Shown: one piece after another, positions 13,201 through 28,200 of the stretch
Position numbering within the stretch: the stretch's first letter is position 1
Layout of the letters: every line of letters begins with the position of its first letter
Assembly (NCBI GenBank): GCA_934047225.1
Contig: OW204011.1
Coordinates: 12,598,339-12,662,338 of the forward strand
DNA from: Ypsolopha sequella
Taxonomy: Eukaryota; Arthropoda; Insecta; Lepidoptera; Ypsolophidae
Length of the DNA stretch: 64,000 nt
Reading direction: 5' to 3'
Made by a program: the position numbers and the translations under genes
Notes under the pieces: generated by a model
Told to the model about the DNA's origin: nothing
Seen by the model: the letters and a program-made list of their open reading frames with translations, nothing else
Database searches by the model: none

Positions 13201-16200
13201 TAACTAAAGTTAACACGATATTATTAGACTGTTAGACGGAACGAAGTTCGCCGGGTCAGCTAGTTAAAGATAAACCGGAAATAAATGAATACCTAACTTT
13301 AAATGAAACCACATAAAGATGGCGGTACGATTTCACAAATCTCAACGTCTTCGGCAATACTTATCATTTATCATTTACAACACTTGGTACCTCGTCATTC
13401 TCCTCCATCCATCCATCAGCCTAGTTCGTCCACTGCTGGACATAAGCCTTTCCAGGACTTTGCCACTCCCGGCGGTCATCCTGGAAGAATCGCCCATACT
13501 CACACACGCTGGGCAGGCGGGTTGGTGAGCGCGGTGCCGGAACCCTCGCACCAGTGACGCCGCTGCCCGTCACCAGTCTGTTCCATATAAGGCCTGGCTA
13601 TTAGGCATGGATATACCGCCATCCATCGGTCCCATTGATATTAAATTAAATTTATGATTATTGCAAAACGGCTCACCTCATTAACTATTTTTGATCGAGA
13701 TAGTCGACCAGTTTCAGCAGATTAAGACTGCCTTCTTCAGGGCGAGTGAAGACGACGAAGAGCCGATATTGCGCCTCGCACTGGTCGGCTATCCCGATCA
13801 AAAAATAGTCATTGAAGTGTGCCATTTTGCAATAATAATGTTTTAGATTATATATGTTTTTATTGCGAAATCCATCGCTTTGAATACTCTAATTATTAGA
13901 GTAAGCAGGAGGTCGCAGGTTCAAATCCTGGCCCGAGGAATTTTCTCAAAAATATTTGTGCTTTTAAATTTGTTTCTGATTGATTTCTAGCTGGTAAAGC
14001 ACTCTAATAATAATGACCAATCACAGAGCGCCATTCTCTCAATGGCCCAATGAGAGTACAATCCGTCTTGTACACACTTGTCTGAATTTTCCATGCGTAA
14101 ATTATGCCGGAAAAATTATACTTTTAAATAATAAATACAATGCACTTTGCATTAATAAAGTGCCAATAACTTGATTTTTACCGTGTAATAAAAAGGTACT
14201 TTTCGAGTGGATATTCTAATAAGTATAGTTTTCTCAAAATGATGGAATTAGAAATAATAATAATTAGAGTATTCAAAGCGATGGATATCGCAATAAAAAC
14301 ATATAATCTAGTTAATGATAACTGTGAATGCAACAAGTATTGTAGCGACGACAGCGCCATCTGTTCAGAATGAGGAATTTTTCCACCATATGTTATTTCA
14401 CGCCTTCCTCTGAGCAAGGCGTGAAATCACATAACGCCCTCGTGAGCGTTCAGTATGTGCATTACAAGCTGGTTATCAAGTAGTAACAAAAATTCGGTGT
14501 ACAGATATGGTGGAAAAATTCGTCGTTCCAGATACGAACCTCGGTAGCGCGCCTGTCATGTAAGCAGGAGGTCGCAGGTTCAAATCCTGGCCGGAGGAAC
14601 TTTTTCAAAAATATTTGTGCTTTTATATTTGTTTCTGATTGATTTCTAGCTGGTAATGCACTCTAATAATAGTTAATAATGTTTTATCCTCAAGTTTAAT
14701 TTACTCAAATTTATTCATGGAAGGAGTAATTAGTGAGGAATTTAGTTTTGCAGATTTGTTTCATACATTTTGTGGATAAAATTAAGTTTGTACCGTATGT
14801 TAAAATTTTATTCAAGTCCACTAAATTATTAGAATGCTACGGAGCCGTCAGGGCGTAAGACCTAATCGCACTTGACCGGTTTTATTCAGCCCTAACCAGA
14901 CTTTTGTTGTATGTTGTTTCGTTCGCTGGTGATTAAATTAGAATTTGTCAAAACTTTTATGCAGTTCGTTATTAGAAAACAGCAAGTTATTGAAAATGAA
15001 AAAAGAAAAAAAATATTTTATTTCACATAAACAGTTTTACAATTCCCATAGCTTAATTTTTTTTTTTCTTTTCAGAGAATATACGCCATTTGAGGACATA
15101 GTTTTCATTATTTTGGTATATAAATTAACCTTAATTTTTATGATTTTTTATAGAATTGTCCGATGACCTTGTCACTTGAGAATTTTAGACATTATACTGA
15201 TTGTCATGTGTGATTGCTTATAAAAAAGTGGTCTGTCTCTGTCTGTCTACTCATCTGTCATCTAGCTGTCAAATTAGTCTGAAGCAAATTATTATACATT
15301 TTTAAACAGTCATTACTCAAGTGACGTCACACGAGGGCAAATGGAAGTTGCAGCCTTTTCGTAAAAATATTCATCATCATGAGGTTTTTAACCTTAATTA
15401 AGTTAATTAAACCTAAATCTCGAAATGGTTTTCGAATTAACACACCTTAACATAATTTAATCTATGCCAATTGAAGCAGCATTCAGTGGCTCCGAGACTA
15501 GACCATGGAGAGTCCATGGAGAGTCCATGGTCTAGTCTCATGGGTGCCGGAAAAGTTAAAAAGTTAGTCAGATGCCAAAGAAACCTCTTTTTGAAGCAAA
15601 GCATATTCTATACTGATCATACTGAAATTTTTTCAAAGAAACATTACCGAGCAAAAGAAAAAATAAACATTTATGTTGCGTAATAGAGCATTATGTGGTT
15701 TCATTTTATGCTATCACTTTAATTAATTAATATTATTATGGTCTATTTGCAGAGTTAATAATAGGTCTTTACCTATGAAATTGCCGTTTTCTATAGAGAA
15801 TTTGAAGGAAACTCAATTTTCAGTACTAACAGTTTTGTTTTTTTTTTTAGGAATAACAAATCCAAATTATGTAATTTCTTTTAAGACAACATTAAGCTAA
15901 CAGCAATATTAAATTAAAGTTTGAAAACTGTTAGCTGTAAAAAAATATTACGAATCTTATCATGAAAATGGATGGCATTTAGGATGAACTGTTTTTGAAG
16001 ATTTAATTTTGGTTATCTAACTGACATAAAAACAGAATTTAATACGTAGATGTAAAGCTTTGAATTCAACTTTCGAACAAAAAACAAATAATAGAAATAG
16101 CTATTGAATTACAGGAATTATGAACTCATGAATCTGTAAGAAAATTTCGGCAATTCATAGATAAAGACCAAATACACTGGCCTGCAAAACTAAGTACTAC

Positions 16201-19200
16201 ACTTTTTAAATTTGATTTTTTTCTAAACTATAGAAGTTAGAGATTAAAAATAAAAAACGTTTTATAGCAAATTTTATCAGCTTTCTTTGAAACTATAGGG
16301 AACTGTAAGGACAACTTCACTATGTGATTATTTTAAATCTCTAACTTCTATAGTTTAGAAAAAAATCTAATTTAAAAAGTGTAGTACTTAGTTTTGCAGG
16401 CCAGTGTATATCTACAGTAGAGCATCTTAGTACAACGCTCTAATTCGAGCTCACACACCCACACATATGCGTGCTCTACACACACCGTCTCAGCGAGGTT
16501 CAGCGGAGTCTCCGCATAAATTTCGCTGAGACGGTGTGTGAGGTCGAATCAGAGCTATAGTACTAACTAACTATAGATATATTTACATATGAAATTTCTG
16601 AAATTTTCATACAGATTCATGAGTTCATAATTCCTGTCATTTAATAGCTATTTCAATGATTTGTTTTTTGTTTGAACTTTGATTTCAGGGTTTTATATCT
16701 GTTTTTTTATATTTTTTTTATATATGCCGTCGTGTCGCACAAAGGCGCGATCTAACTCACCCATACCGCGTACTCTTCTCTCCCTCAACGCTCTTCTAAA
16801 CGCCAATCAGGACTGTGATCTGTTTGCTGATGGATGGCAGAAAATATTGTCAGAGTGTTTGTGTTTTTGTGAGAAGGCCTGTTTCTGACTTTATGTGTTA
16901 TTCTTATTTATTTTAGTTGATTGTACCATTTTGTGTTTGTGTTACTATCTTTAATTATTGTAATTGGTTTGTCCGTTTTAATTAAAGTAAATAAATAAAT
17001 ATCTACGTATTTTTTTATTTTTTATTATCAGTTTGATTATAATAATTAAATCTTCAAAAACAGTTCGTCCTAAATGCCATCCATTTCCATGATAAGATTC
17101 GTAATAATTTTTTACAGCTGCCACTTTTCAAAAATTTAATTAATGTTGCTGTTGTCTCATTCATACACAAAAGAAATTACATAATTTGGATTTTTCATTC
17201 CTAAAAAAAATGCAAATATGTTAGTACTGAAAACTGAGTTTCCTTCAAATTCTGCAATTTCATATGTGAATACCTAATATTTACTGTGCTGTTGGCTTGG
17301 CTGTTGGCTATTAGTTAGTAAACAAAATAACTAGTAATATATTGATGTTACTAACCGAATCGGTCGCGGATGCCAGCCTCACCCTTACCTTCGACACAGC
17401 AAACTATTTCTGATAACCCTTTGAATCCACATCTTCTCAGTTTGTGGAAGCCATCTTTATTTATGCTCCTGAAAGTAATTTGAAGGCAATAAGGCATGGG
17501 CATATTATAAGGTGACTTTGGTTAATGGAGCCACAAATAATATCTTAATACTACTAGTAATACAGCCAAATTCATACTGGATACCTTGTAAGCGATCAGC
17601 TCAGACCAAATAAAAAGTGAAGTCGTAGCGATGTCAACACTGAAGCACAAAATAGATACTACCAGAAGGCCAACTCGACGACGCGACGGAGCGAAAACAG
17701 ACGCACACATGCATAGACGCGTACGTATGATGAACTTGGCAGAATTTCGTATTGGCATTCGACCGAATTCATCCGATTCCGAGATCGTCTTACGTACGCG
17801 TCTATGTGTGCGTGCGCCTGTTTTCGCTAGTTATGTGGAGTAAACTTTCTGTAAGTTGTTGATTTATATAAAAACGGCTCACCTCAATACGTGTTATGAT
17901 CGGGAAAGCCGACCAGTTGAAGGCAGTCTAAATCTGCTGAAACTGGTCGGCTTTCCCGATCATAACACGTATTGAGGTGAGCCGTTTTTATATATAAATC
18001 ATGAATTATCCTCAAGTCTCATTTAATTCTATAATTCTGTAAGTTGTTATTTTGTGACTGAAGTGAGACCGGTTTCGTAACTTAGTGAGTGTTGCCGCGT
18101 TAGTTAAAGCCAAGACAGATTGCGCATGTGTGAGTTTGAAGACGTGTATGAACACGAAACTTGTGTCGATTCGGTACAACTAGACTTATCTTATTTGACA
18201 GGACTAACCTTATTTCAAGCGTCTGTCTTTGTCTTTTTGATACAGAAAGAAAAAGACGGAACGCTGAAATTAAGTTTAGTCCTGTCAAATAAGTTAAAAC
18301 TTGTTACACCGAATCTACACAATTCCCATAGCTTAATTTCCAAAAGTTTTTTTTTCATAGAATATTCGCCATTTTAGGACGTAGTTTTCATTTTTTTTGG
18401 TATATAAATTAACCATTATTTTTTTTATGATTTTTGAAAGAATTGTCGGATAACGTCACTTGAGAATTTTAGATATTATACTGATTGTGATGTGTGATTG
18501 CTTAAAAAAAGTGGTCGGTCTCTGTCAGTCTCTCATCTGTCATCGATCTGTCAAATCAGTCGGAAGCAAATCATTATAAATTTATCTTAATAGCAAAGGA
18601 GCAAAGTACACATTTCTAAACAGCCATTTTTCAATTGACGTCACATGAAGGCAAATTTGAAACTTTCAATAATCAAGACAAATAACACGGTCCGAATCAT
18701 GAGCTGGCTTTCACATCGTTAGCTAGCTCACAAATAACGGACCAGTCATCGCTCACGCTAAATTCACTCATGGCTTTTAGCGATGTAATTCTATTTCGGA
18801 ACGCAGGGTAAGTATGTATATTTTGTACTGTACCTTATAGCTGGAGCACACTGTAGCACAAGTTTGCAAACTCCTGTGTAGCCGAGAGGTGACGTACATT
18901 CATCTTCAACTGAAAACAAAACATTTCATATTAACCAAGTGAGGCTTTTTAAGGCTATTTAAAATTTCATGAGAGCCAAAATTGCATCAATTCTCGACCT
19001 GAGAAACCCTAAATAAGTCCCTATGTACAATAATTGGGAAGAACATATACTTAGTTTATGTAAACGTGTGAACAGCCCCCCTATTCTGTATCTTTAGTTG
19101 CCAACTGAACGAGGTGCCTATCATCAAAAACATAGATAAAAACTGAAATTTCAAAATTGCCTTTAGTGTGTATTGAACTATTTACAAACTGTGTGGTCAC

Positions 19201-22200
19201 ATCAAGTGCGAACATTTCCTTACACAATCGGAATTCGATAGTATATCTATGTTTTTGATGATAGACACCCAGTCCAGAAGGCAACTAGAGATACATAATA
19301 GGCCCGCAGGTTTATGTTTGCCTTACGCCTAGGGTTGCCAACCGTACTTTAAAATAAAGTATCTTACGCTATTTTGGGTCCCTGTACTTTATACTTTTGA
19401 ATACCAATAAAGTACGTGAAAATACTTTATTTCAATCTTTCAATAAAATTAGACGTAAACTGAAAACAAAAACAGAGCCGTAAAGAAATCCAAGGAAAAA
19501 TGTATGACTTCCTTCATTGTGGATGATATTTTTATGTTGTGCGTTTGTGTTTATGCAAATAGCACAAAAAATACAGTTTCACAAAAGGATTTGAGGATGT
19601 TAGTATGTAGTCTGGCCTTCCTAGTTCCTACCGCCCGCAGCTACCGTGACATTTTTTTCAAAAAAATCTTTGAACTCCCTTGAATAAAAAATACTTTTTT
19701 CTAAAAGACCGTACTTTTTATTTACCTTCCCTGAAATCATATCTACTTTATTTCTTCTAAAAAAAGTTGGCAACCCTACTTACGCCAGGGCCACAGCTTC
19801 AGGCTTCTGGCGGCGCTTCTTGCTGCGCTTCCAGGCGGTTTTTTCGACGGGCTTTGCTCTGCCACGACACCCGTCGGCGCCTTCCGACCTTCCTTCATCC
19901 TTCGGATGTATAGCACGCTTGCTCGCTCAAAGCGCTCGACACTAGGTTCGTCCTGTGCGCTCGATCACTGTTTCAACCGCCCGCCTCCCCGCACACCGCC
20001 GTCCCAAGAGCGCAAGTCACTCAAAGACGCGCGAGCGGCGACCCATGGCCGGCTCTATACAACTTCATACTCTTCTCTCCGCCGGCGCCGTCGCAAGAAG
20101 AACCGCTTGGCGCGCCTCTCGAAGCCTGAAGCTGTGGCCGACCGGTTACGTAGGATTGATCCTTAGATACGGTATTGTGTTACAGTTATAGACATTGATA
20201 AAGCCTTAAGAACCCGGTGCAGTACGACGCCAACTCCGATGAGAAGCGAGACGTATCGTGTCAATAAAGCGCATATTTGGCTGGCTGATCTAAACAAGCG
20301 CCTCACGCTTTGCCCCACGCCGTTCGAACTGTGCTGAGCGAGTCTCGCTCTTTGCGTTGGAAATAATTATTATTTCCGAATACCTTAATTGTGCCTCGAT
20401 TACTTGTTATTTTTTATTCTGTTTTAATTAATTAAAATATTGATGATACTTCCAAGTGGTTTATGTGCTTACTTTACTTGTTAAATGTTCATATTTTAGG
20501 GCTAAAACCCATTATTTTAAATATTTTTTTGTGAAAAAATCAGGGACATACACCACTTCATATTGACCGTCTAAATGAAAGCCTAAAATTTATTTGATTG
20601 AATTGTTCCACTTTCGCGAGTTATTATGGTTTTTAGATATGTGTATGAAGTACGATTCGGAGCGGGTTCTTAAAAGTACAAAAAAATGTGTCCGGTGTGT
20701 GTGTAGTCTATATTAACAACTGTTTGTATGGAAGCTAAGTGAAATTCGTAACTTTTTTTCACTTCCCCCCATACAAATTGCCCCGATCAGCTGACTGGTC
20801 CAGTATGGAAAGGTGAAAACAAATTTTAAGAATTTCGCTTAGCTCCAATACAAACAGTTGTTAATATAGACTAGTACTACCTATGTTTTGAGTTTCGCCA
20901 GCTAATATTATTTAACCTTATATATTGAATATTTTTGTAACATTATAAATGAAATGGGTTGTTATACCTTCTGCCTCTCTCAAAATATATACGTTTAGGT
21001 GGGAGTGGGACAGTGTGGATGTCTGGTTGTCGGTGTACAGGGGCGGTTCCTTTTCGTACTAAAATAGTTGTTTAAATTATTGGCATCAGAAAAATGTTTA
21101 CGTGGTATTCATACTTCTGAAAATAAAGTTAATTATTTCATTTTATTATTTCATTTCGTAATGGAAAAGTAATTTTCCCAAAAATGCATGTGCAGATCCT
21201 GATATTTTTTTTTCAAAAATATGAGTTAATACAGTTAAGAGCCGGTTAGCAGATGGATGGTTAAAAAATGCAGGAACAAATAACCCAAGTTATGATATGA
21301 GTGAGCGACAGCCCTAACGCTTCGGTGGCGTGTAGGTATTTAACACGGGAATTCGGTTTAAAGTCCCTACTGTCTTTGTTTATTCTGTGCCCAAGTTGGC
21401 CTTTTTAGATCCCCAGGAGTGTTCGTCATCATCATAAACTGTATGCCCCTAAATTTCATTTAAAACTATTCAGTAATAATACTTTTTATACGTGTATAAA
21501 GTTGTATAATAATTTGAAATCATTACCGAATGATTTCAAAGAATACCATAAGTCATATTTTAAAAGCAGGCTTTAATTAAGTATATTTATTTCATTTTTA
21601 TTTTACTTTATTTTATTAAGAAACAAACGGTCACTTATAGAATAAATAAATAAATTATTAAATTATTATTATTATTATTATGAATTATGAATAGAAATAA
21701 TTACAAAGTTCAAGAAAATGAACTAACAAATAACATATTAATAGACCTATAGTCCCCTGTAAAGAAATGCTTACATTCCATTGAGCTGAAAACACCTATT
21801 ATAAAGAGATTTTATTTATAACAATTTTAGATTATTGATGAGATTTCTTTTCGAACATTATTTCTATAAGAAGTTAAATAATTTATCAGATCAATGTTAT
21901 TTATAGCTTAAATAAATTTCTCGACCAATGATACTTGGTACTTTTACTACTTTAAATGTAGTTAATATATATATATATACACTTAATAAAATAAAATTCA
22001 AGTTATTGTGAGATATATTTCGGGCCCTATCCTGGGTCCGGCATCAGTCACAATGAAATTGACAAAAATAAATAAAAAAATATAAAATCTAACCTAAAAA
22101 AGTATCCAACCTAATAAAAAGTATGTATGCGTGCTATCGAAGAAGCCACCGCCGCTAACCTGCTCCTGTTATCATATGGCTAAAAATCGGTCCAGCAGAC

Positions 22201-25200
22201 GCTCCCCCGATAGCACGCATGGTATCTAATGGGTGGCGCCATCACATTGCATCGCTGCGCTTCTACATAATAGTATTTGCTGAGCTGCGCAACGACGAAA
22301 CATGGTGACGTCTACTAGTTTTACTACTTTAGATACTTTTTATTGTACTGGAAAAACCCTTTACGGAACAGGAAAATTGAAACAAATACTCAAAATGGGA
22401 TTCCCATAAGATATTCAGTTTAGACAACAGGTACCCATGAATAAATATGAACCTAAATATGTGCGTATACAATATTTTATGGGAATATCTAATGTAAGTT
22501 TATTGCAGTCAAGTCAGTAAGGCCTCATATGTGAATTTTATTTTTGTCACTGTCACTCCAAGCGAAAACACGCTCAGTGCGAGAGGGGCGGATTCAGGGA
22601 GAAAGCGAAAAATGTTAGTTTTATCATTTTTATAAAAAAAACTAAAATAGCTAGCAAAATTTCAAATATCAAATCTCTAGATATTGTTGAAACACACTTA
22701 ATAAAATATGTTTGAGTTCTGTATATGGTTCCTATTCGTCAAACGAGGAGAAAAAGTGTGTTTGAAGACTTCATTTCAACAATTATTTCTATCGTGGAAA
22801 ATTTATCCAAACATGTTTTCCAATTTCAAAACCCTAGATTATATAGTCAGAATGCATATACCAGAAATTTATTAAAATTTTCCGTGTATTTCATGAAATA
22901 CACAGAAAAGAAACACCCGTATCTTTTTCGCATATCGCCTTAAGAAAAGTCTTTTCCGGGCTCGACTGTGGAGGTACCACCATCTTACTTGGAGACCCCG
23001 TCGAAGTAATTCGGGGGAGAGTAAGAGGACAGCTCACAGGCAAAAAACCAGGAGGCCCACCATGCTTGGGGCCGATGGATGGCGGTATATCCATCCCTAA
23101 TAGCCGGGCTTTATATGGAACAGACGGTGACGGGCAGCGGCGTCACTGATGCGAGGGTTCCGGCACCGCGCTCACTAACCCGCCTGCCCAGCGTGTGTGA
23201 GTATGGGCAATTCAAAGTCTTGGAAAGGCTTATGTCCAGCAGTGGACGAACTAGACTGATGGATGGATGAAAAATGGTCTATATATTAAACATAATTTAT
23301 CTACAATTACATTCTGATCGTGTTAGTTATAAAAATAAGTATTATTTGATTCGGTTACTTAAAGATCTTGAAACCATTTATTATATAAAAATATCTAGCT
23401 ACTTACTTATGTAAGGTGAAATTTAATCAACCGCTTGAATTCATACTGGAGATTCGGTTAGTATGTATGTATGTAAATTCTTTATTGCATAAAATAAGTT
23501 TACAATGCAAAAAGGCGAACTTAATGCTAATTAGCATTTTCTAACAGTTAACCTTTGGTGATGTGGAGATTACAAGGGTAGTGCCAAATAAGTTAATTAA
23601 TTAATTAATTTATAAATATTAACTTTTAATAATATCTGCATATTAATATAACATATAATATCTACATAAACATATATAAATACAAAAATATACATACATA
23701 CAGGGTGTAATGATGACCTGCTCAGAAAATGAAACCACATGTAGGGAATACCTCTACAAAGCCATAAAAAAAACAATTTCGAGAAAATATTTCTGTTTAC
23801 AGAAATTTGTTTTGTCGAACAAAATAAATCGTGTTCCAAGTGTGCACCTTCCCTTCCAGTATTACTACATGTCAGTAACCTGCACGAAGCGGCAACATCG
23901 CATTTTTTAAGCCTGTTAAAAAAACTTGATTAGTACGTTGCACTTGTGAGCGAAACTAAATTAATTATTAATTTGTAGATGTATTAATAGGAATGTCGAA
24001 ATGAAATTTTGTACAAAGAACCCTCATAACATCCCCTATACGTGGTTTCATTTTCTGAGCAGGTCATCATTACACGGTGTATGTTAGTGATCAGGAACAA
24101 TGTTTAATGAACCATCAGGTGAACATCGAAAAACATTAGATATTTTTATATAACAAATTCTCATTCTCATTCTCATTATTTCCACTGAGAATAACCACTG
24201 ATGGTTATTCTGATACTACATGTCTATTTCCATTGCGTTTTTAAAATCGCGACGCCGACTTCACGGTCGCTTAGCAGACGCCGCAATTTCCTCTACCAAT
24301 AGATAGGTACTGGCCACTGAGAATGTTTTTGATGGATTAATTGTCAACAAGTCGACAGTGATACGTAAACATTCTCTTGTAACCGGAACCTATAAATTTT
24401 TATAAATAAAATGGAAATTTCTGTAAAATTAACAGAGGAAAAGGAAGAATTTTGCTTTTCCAGGGACACGAGTACACAAGACATTGTGTATATAAGAACG
24501 GCAATATTTTGTGGCTTTTTCACGTCAATGACTATTGTGAGACGGATTTGCATAAATCTGGCAGTATCAGAATTTACATTCCAATGGAAAATGGAAATAA
24601 TGAGACCCACCCAATAAATGGTTTCAGGCTTCCACAACTTCATCTTAAAACAGGCTGTATAAATGCGAAAGTGTGTTTTTTTGTTTGTCCTTCTTTCACG
24701 CAGCAACGGAGCAACGGATCGACGTGATTTTTTGCGTAGAGATATTAAAATAGGGCGGAGAGTGACATAGGCATATTTTATCCCGGGAAAATGCAACCGA
24801 AATCAGCGCGGACGAAGCGGACGACTAAGGGTAGTATTTAAACGAGTGAATATAAATTCAAATTTAAGGTGTCAAAAATATTGAATATAGCGTACTAAAA
24901 TACTAAGTGGGCGAAAGACTGTGGGCGAATAAAAATGTTGAAAGCGACGACTTGAAAATACAAATTTGAGTTGAGTTAAATAATTCTCAGGCGAACAATT
25001 TTCTATTTTAGTGACAATTTAATTTTAATTAATAAAACTAGGGACGTCGCGTCGCGTCGCCTCGCTCCGCTCCGCTTCGCTCGGCTCCTTATTTTATCTT
25101 ACATATAAACCTAACACGCTCCTCCTCGCTTCGCTCGTCGTCGCACCTATTTTTTGACTTTTGGTGAATTATTTTCGATTTCATACTTTAAATTTGCCCA

Positions 25201-28200
25201 CTCAGTATTTTTAGTCGCACGCTTTGGTATTTCTTTCGGACACTTGAAGTCGCTAATTATATTTTTATTATATTAATAATATATTTTATTGATGTAATGA
25301 TACAAAAAAAAACTGGTTAAAACTATCCTATAAATAAAATAAATCTATGATTTAAACAAAATTAAACTAATCTAAATCAATATTAACTAAAATGACAAAA
25401 ATTAAAGATAAAAAACCCGGTCCAGCGGGCCTATTGTGTATCTCTAGTTGCCTTCTGGACTGGGTGTCTATCATCAAAAACATAGATATACTATCGAATT
25501 CCGATGTCCTAAGGATATTTTCGCACTTGAAGTGACGACACAGATTGTTAATAGTTCAATACCCACTAAAGGCAATTTTGAAATTTCAGTTTTTATCTAT
25601 GTTTTTGATGATAGGCACCCAGTCCAGTTGGCAACTAAAGATACAGAATAGGGGGGCTGGTCGCTGTCCCCCAAATGTAATACGCACACACAGCCTACTC
25701 GGGATCTCGTAGGGATTTTGTTAAATTATACCACTTTGTTTTTTACTTTGACTTTTTGCATTATTTCTTTTTTCTATTTTCTTCCTAATTTTCACAATTA
25801 TAATTCCCCGTACAATAATAACAGCGCCACAAACATATCTGACCTTTTACTAAGGCCACTGTAAAATGACCTCTATAATCAAGAAGTGACGTCACCGAGC
25901 TAGATAGGATTGCAACGCTCGATGGTATTTATTTAGGAACTAGCTTTTGCACGTGAAATAATTAGTTCAATTAATAAAGCAGTTGTAGAGTGCGTGAGTG
26001 GGAACCTAAGCGATTTCTTCAGAAACTTAATTATTCAGGGTGCCAAAGGCGATATGCAAAAAAAAATACGGGTGATTCTTTTCTGTGTATTTCATGAAAT
26101 ACACGGAAAATTTCAATAAATTTCTGGAATATGCATTTTGACTATATAATCCAGGGTTTTGAAATTGGAAAACATGTTTGGATAAATTTCCCTCGATAGA
26201 AATAATTGTTGAAATGAGGTCTTCAAACACACATTTTCTCCTCGTTTGACGAATAGGAACCATATACAGAACTCAAACGTATTTTATTAGGTGTGTTTTA
26301 ACAATATCTAGACATTTGATATTTTGCTAGCTATTTTAGTTTTTTTAATAAAAATATAAAACCAACTTTTTTCCCCTTTGTCCTGAATCCGCCCCTCTCG
26401 CACAGCGCGATTTTTCGCTTGGAGTGACAGTGACAAAAATAAAATTCGCATAGCCTCTTAAGGAGAAAACATACTAAAAACCCTGACGTCTAGCGGGCGA
26501 GGCGGCGGAAGGGGGGGGGGTTGACGAAGGTCTCAATTTTAGGTTTTTCGCCAATATCTCAAAACATTTTAGCGAAAAATCTTCTAAGATGAAATGAAAG
26601 CCTATAACATTTTCTATAACTTTGATTCTACAAAGTTTTTCCATACTCCCATCCGTTTTCGAACTAAACGCTCTAAACGGTTGGGCACTGTTTAGAGAAA
26701 TTCCGTTGATTATCGAACTTATTAATTGTTAGAACTAGTGTTAGGATAACTGTAAAAATTAGATTTTCTGTGATATTTTAATTATTGCGAGGTTTGTTTT
26801 ATCATTTGTAATTATACGTGTAACAGAAAGGTGTAACCATATTTGAAGACCTTATTCAGTCAATGGTATAGAACAACTTTTACTATGGAACAAACACTGT
26901 ATCTCGAAAAAAAAAATTCAACTGTTTCATAGAAAAATGCAATGCCGCTCGGCTGAAATATATGGAAGGGCAGATTTTTTTTTGAGATTTCGGTTTTGTC
27001 TCCATAGTAAAAGTTGTTCTATACCATTGACTAAATAAGCTCTTCAAATATGGTTACACCTTTCTGTTACACCTTGTGTAAGAAATTGTATGTCTACACA
27101 TATGAACATCGTTGTAAATAATTTATCATTGAAACCACTACTAGCATTTTTTATGTAACCAGGGGATCTAAAAAGGCCGACTTGGGTGAATCATAAAATT
27201 ATTTGAAGGTAGGATGGAGTCAGTTTTTTCACGCTTGCAAAAGAGACGGCATTAGGACAGAATCATAGAGCCTTTTTAGATGACCAGGGGATCTAAAACG
27301 GCCGCTTTGGGTGAATTATATTATGATTCCGTTCTAATGCCGTCTCTTTCGCACGCGTGAAATAACTCTGACTCCATCCTGTTTTCAAATCATTTTATGA
27401 TTCACCCAAGTCGGCGTTTTTAGATCACCAGTTCAATATCCACTATTTATATAATTTTGTACAAATAATTTTGGGTGGAAAAACCCAAATTTAATGGTAT
27501 ATTAATGTACAAAATAAGGATTACCGTAAAAGTGTGAGTTATTACGAGGTTTGTTAGGGTTCCGTAGTACCTAAAAAGTACAAAAGGAACCTTATGGTGA
27601 GACTCCGTTGTCCCTCCGTCCGTCCGTATGTCACAGCCTCATAACTTTAGCACCGCTAAAGATAAATACATGAAATTTGGCACAAAAATATCATTAATTT
27701 GCCCACATATTAGGGTATAAAAAAAATGAAAAATTTGAAATTGTTCGAAATATTTCTAAAACAAAAGTGAGAAAAAAAAAATTGTTAGCCTGAAAATACA
27801 ATATGGGTATCAAATTGTAGATATGAAACAGCTAATTGTAAAAATATATACTTTTAATATATTTACTGATACTGGTTTCGAGAAATCTTTACAAAAACCC
27901 CAAAAATATGTATGTCCCCCCCCCTTATCTCTGAAACTGGTGGACCGAAAAATATGAAAAAAATGTCAATTATAGATCATAATTGGCCAATTATAGGAAA
28001 ACAATAGCGATTTAAAAAAAAAACAGTAGTTATGAGATTTATGAGTAATTTTGTGGTTTTTTGAAGATTTCTCGAAACCAGTTTCAGTAAATAGTGTAAA
28101 AGTATATATTTTTACAATCAGCTTTTTAATATCTACAATTTGATATCCATATCGTATTTTTAGGATTATACTTTTTATTTTTCTTACTTTTATTTTGGAA

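Larger units (their letters stand above)
15768..17275. mobile_element. large inverted-repeat element with nested insertions
   Basis: The left arm (15768-16150) and right arm (about 16585-17275) are inverses. Paired words include ATTACGAATCTTATCATG with CATGATAAGATTCGTAAT, and GGAATTATGAACTCATGAAT with its inverse near 16612. The loop holds a mariner-type MITE (16175-16406). The right arm holds a LINE 3' end (about 16679-16998). Confidence 0.7.

Noticed and set aside
19906..20191. Arg-rich frames in the GC-rich element
   Set aside because: They lie between inverted ends of a foldback element and match no domain I recognise. GC-rich DNA often lacks stops by chance.
24344..24796. 150-codon minus-strand frame
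   Set aside because: It is antisense to the FLYWCH-like frame and to a dispersed repeat, with no recognisable domain.
25448..25651. A 67-codon frame open in all six copies of the 231-bp MITE
   Set aside because: It begins with TTG, not ATG, and runs through both terminal repeats. Between two close copies, five amino-acid changes stand against one silent change, so there is no sign of selection for a protein.
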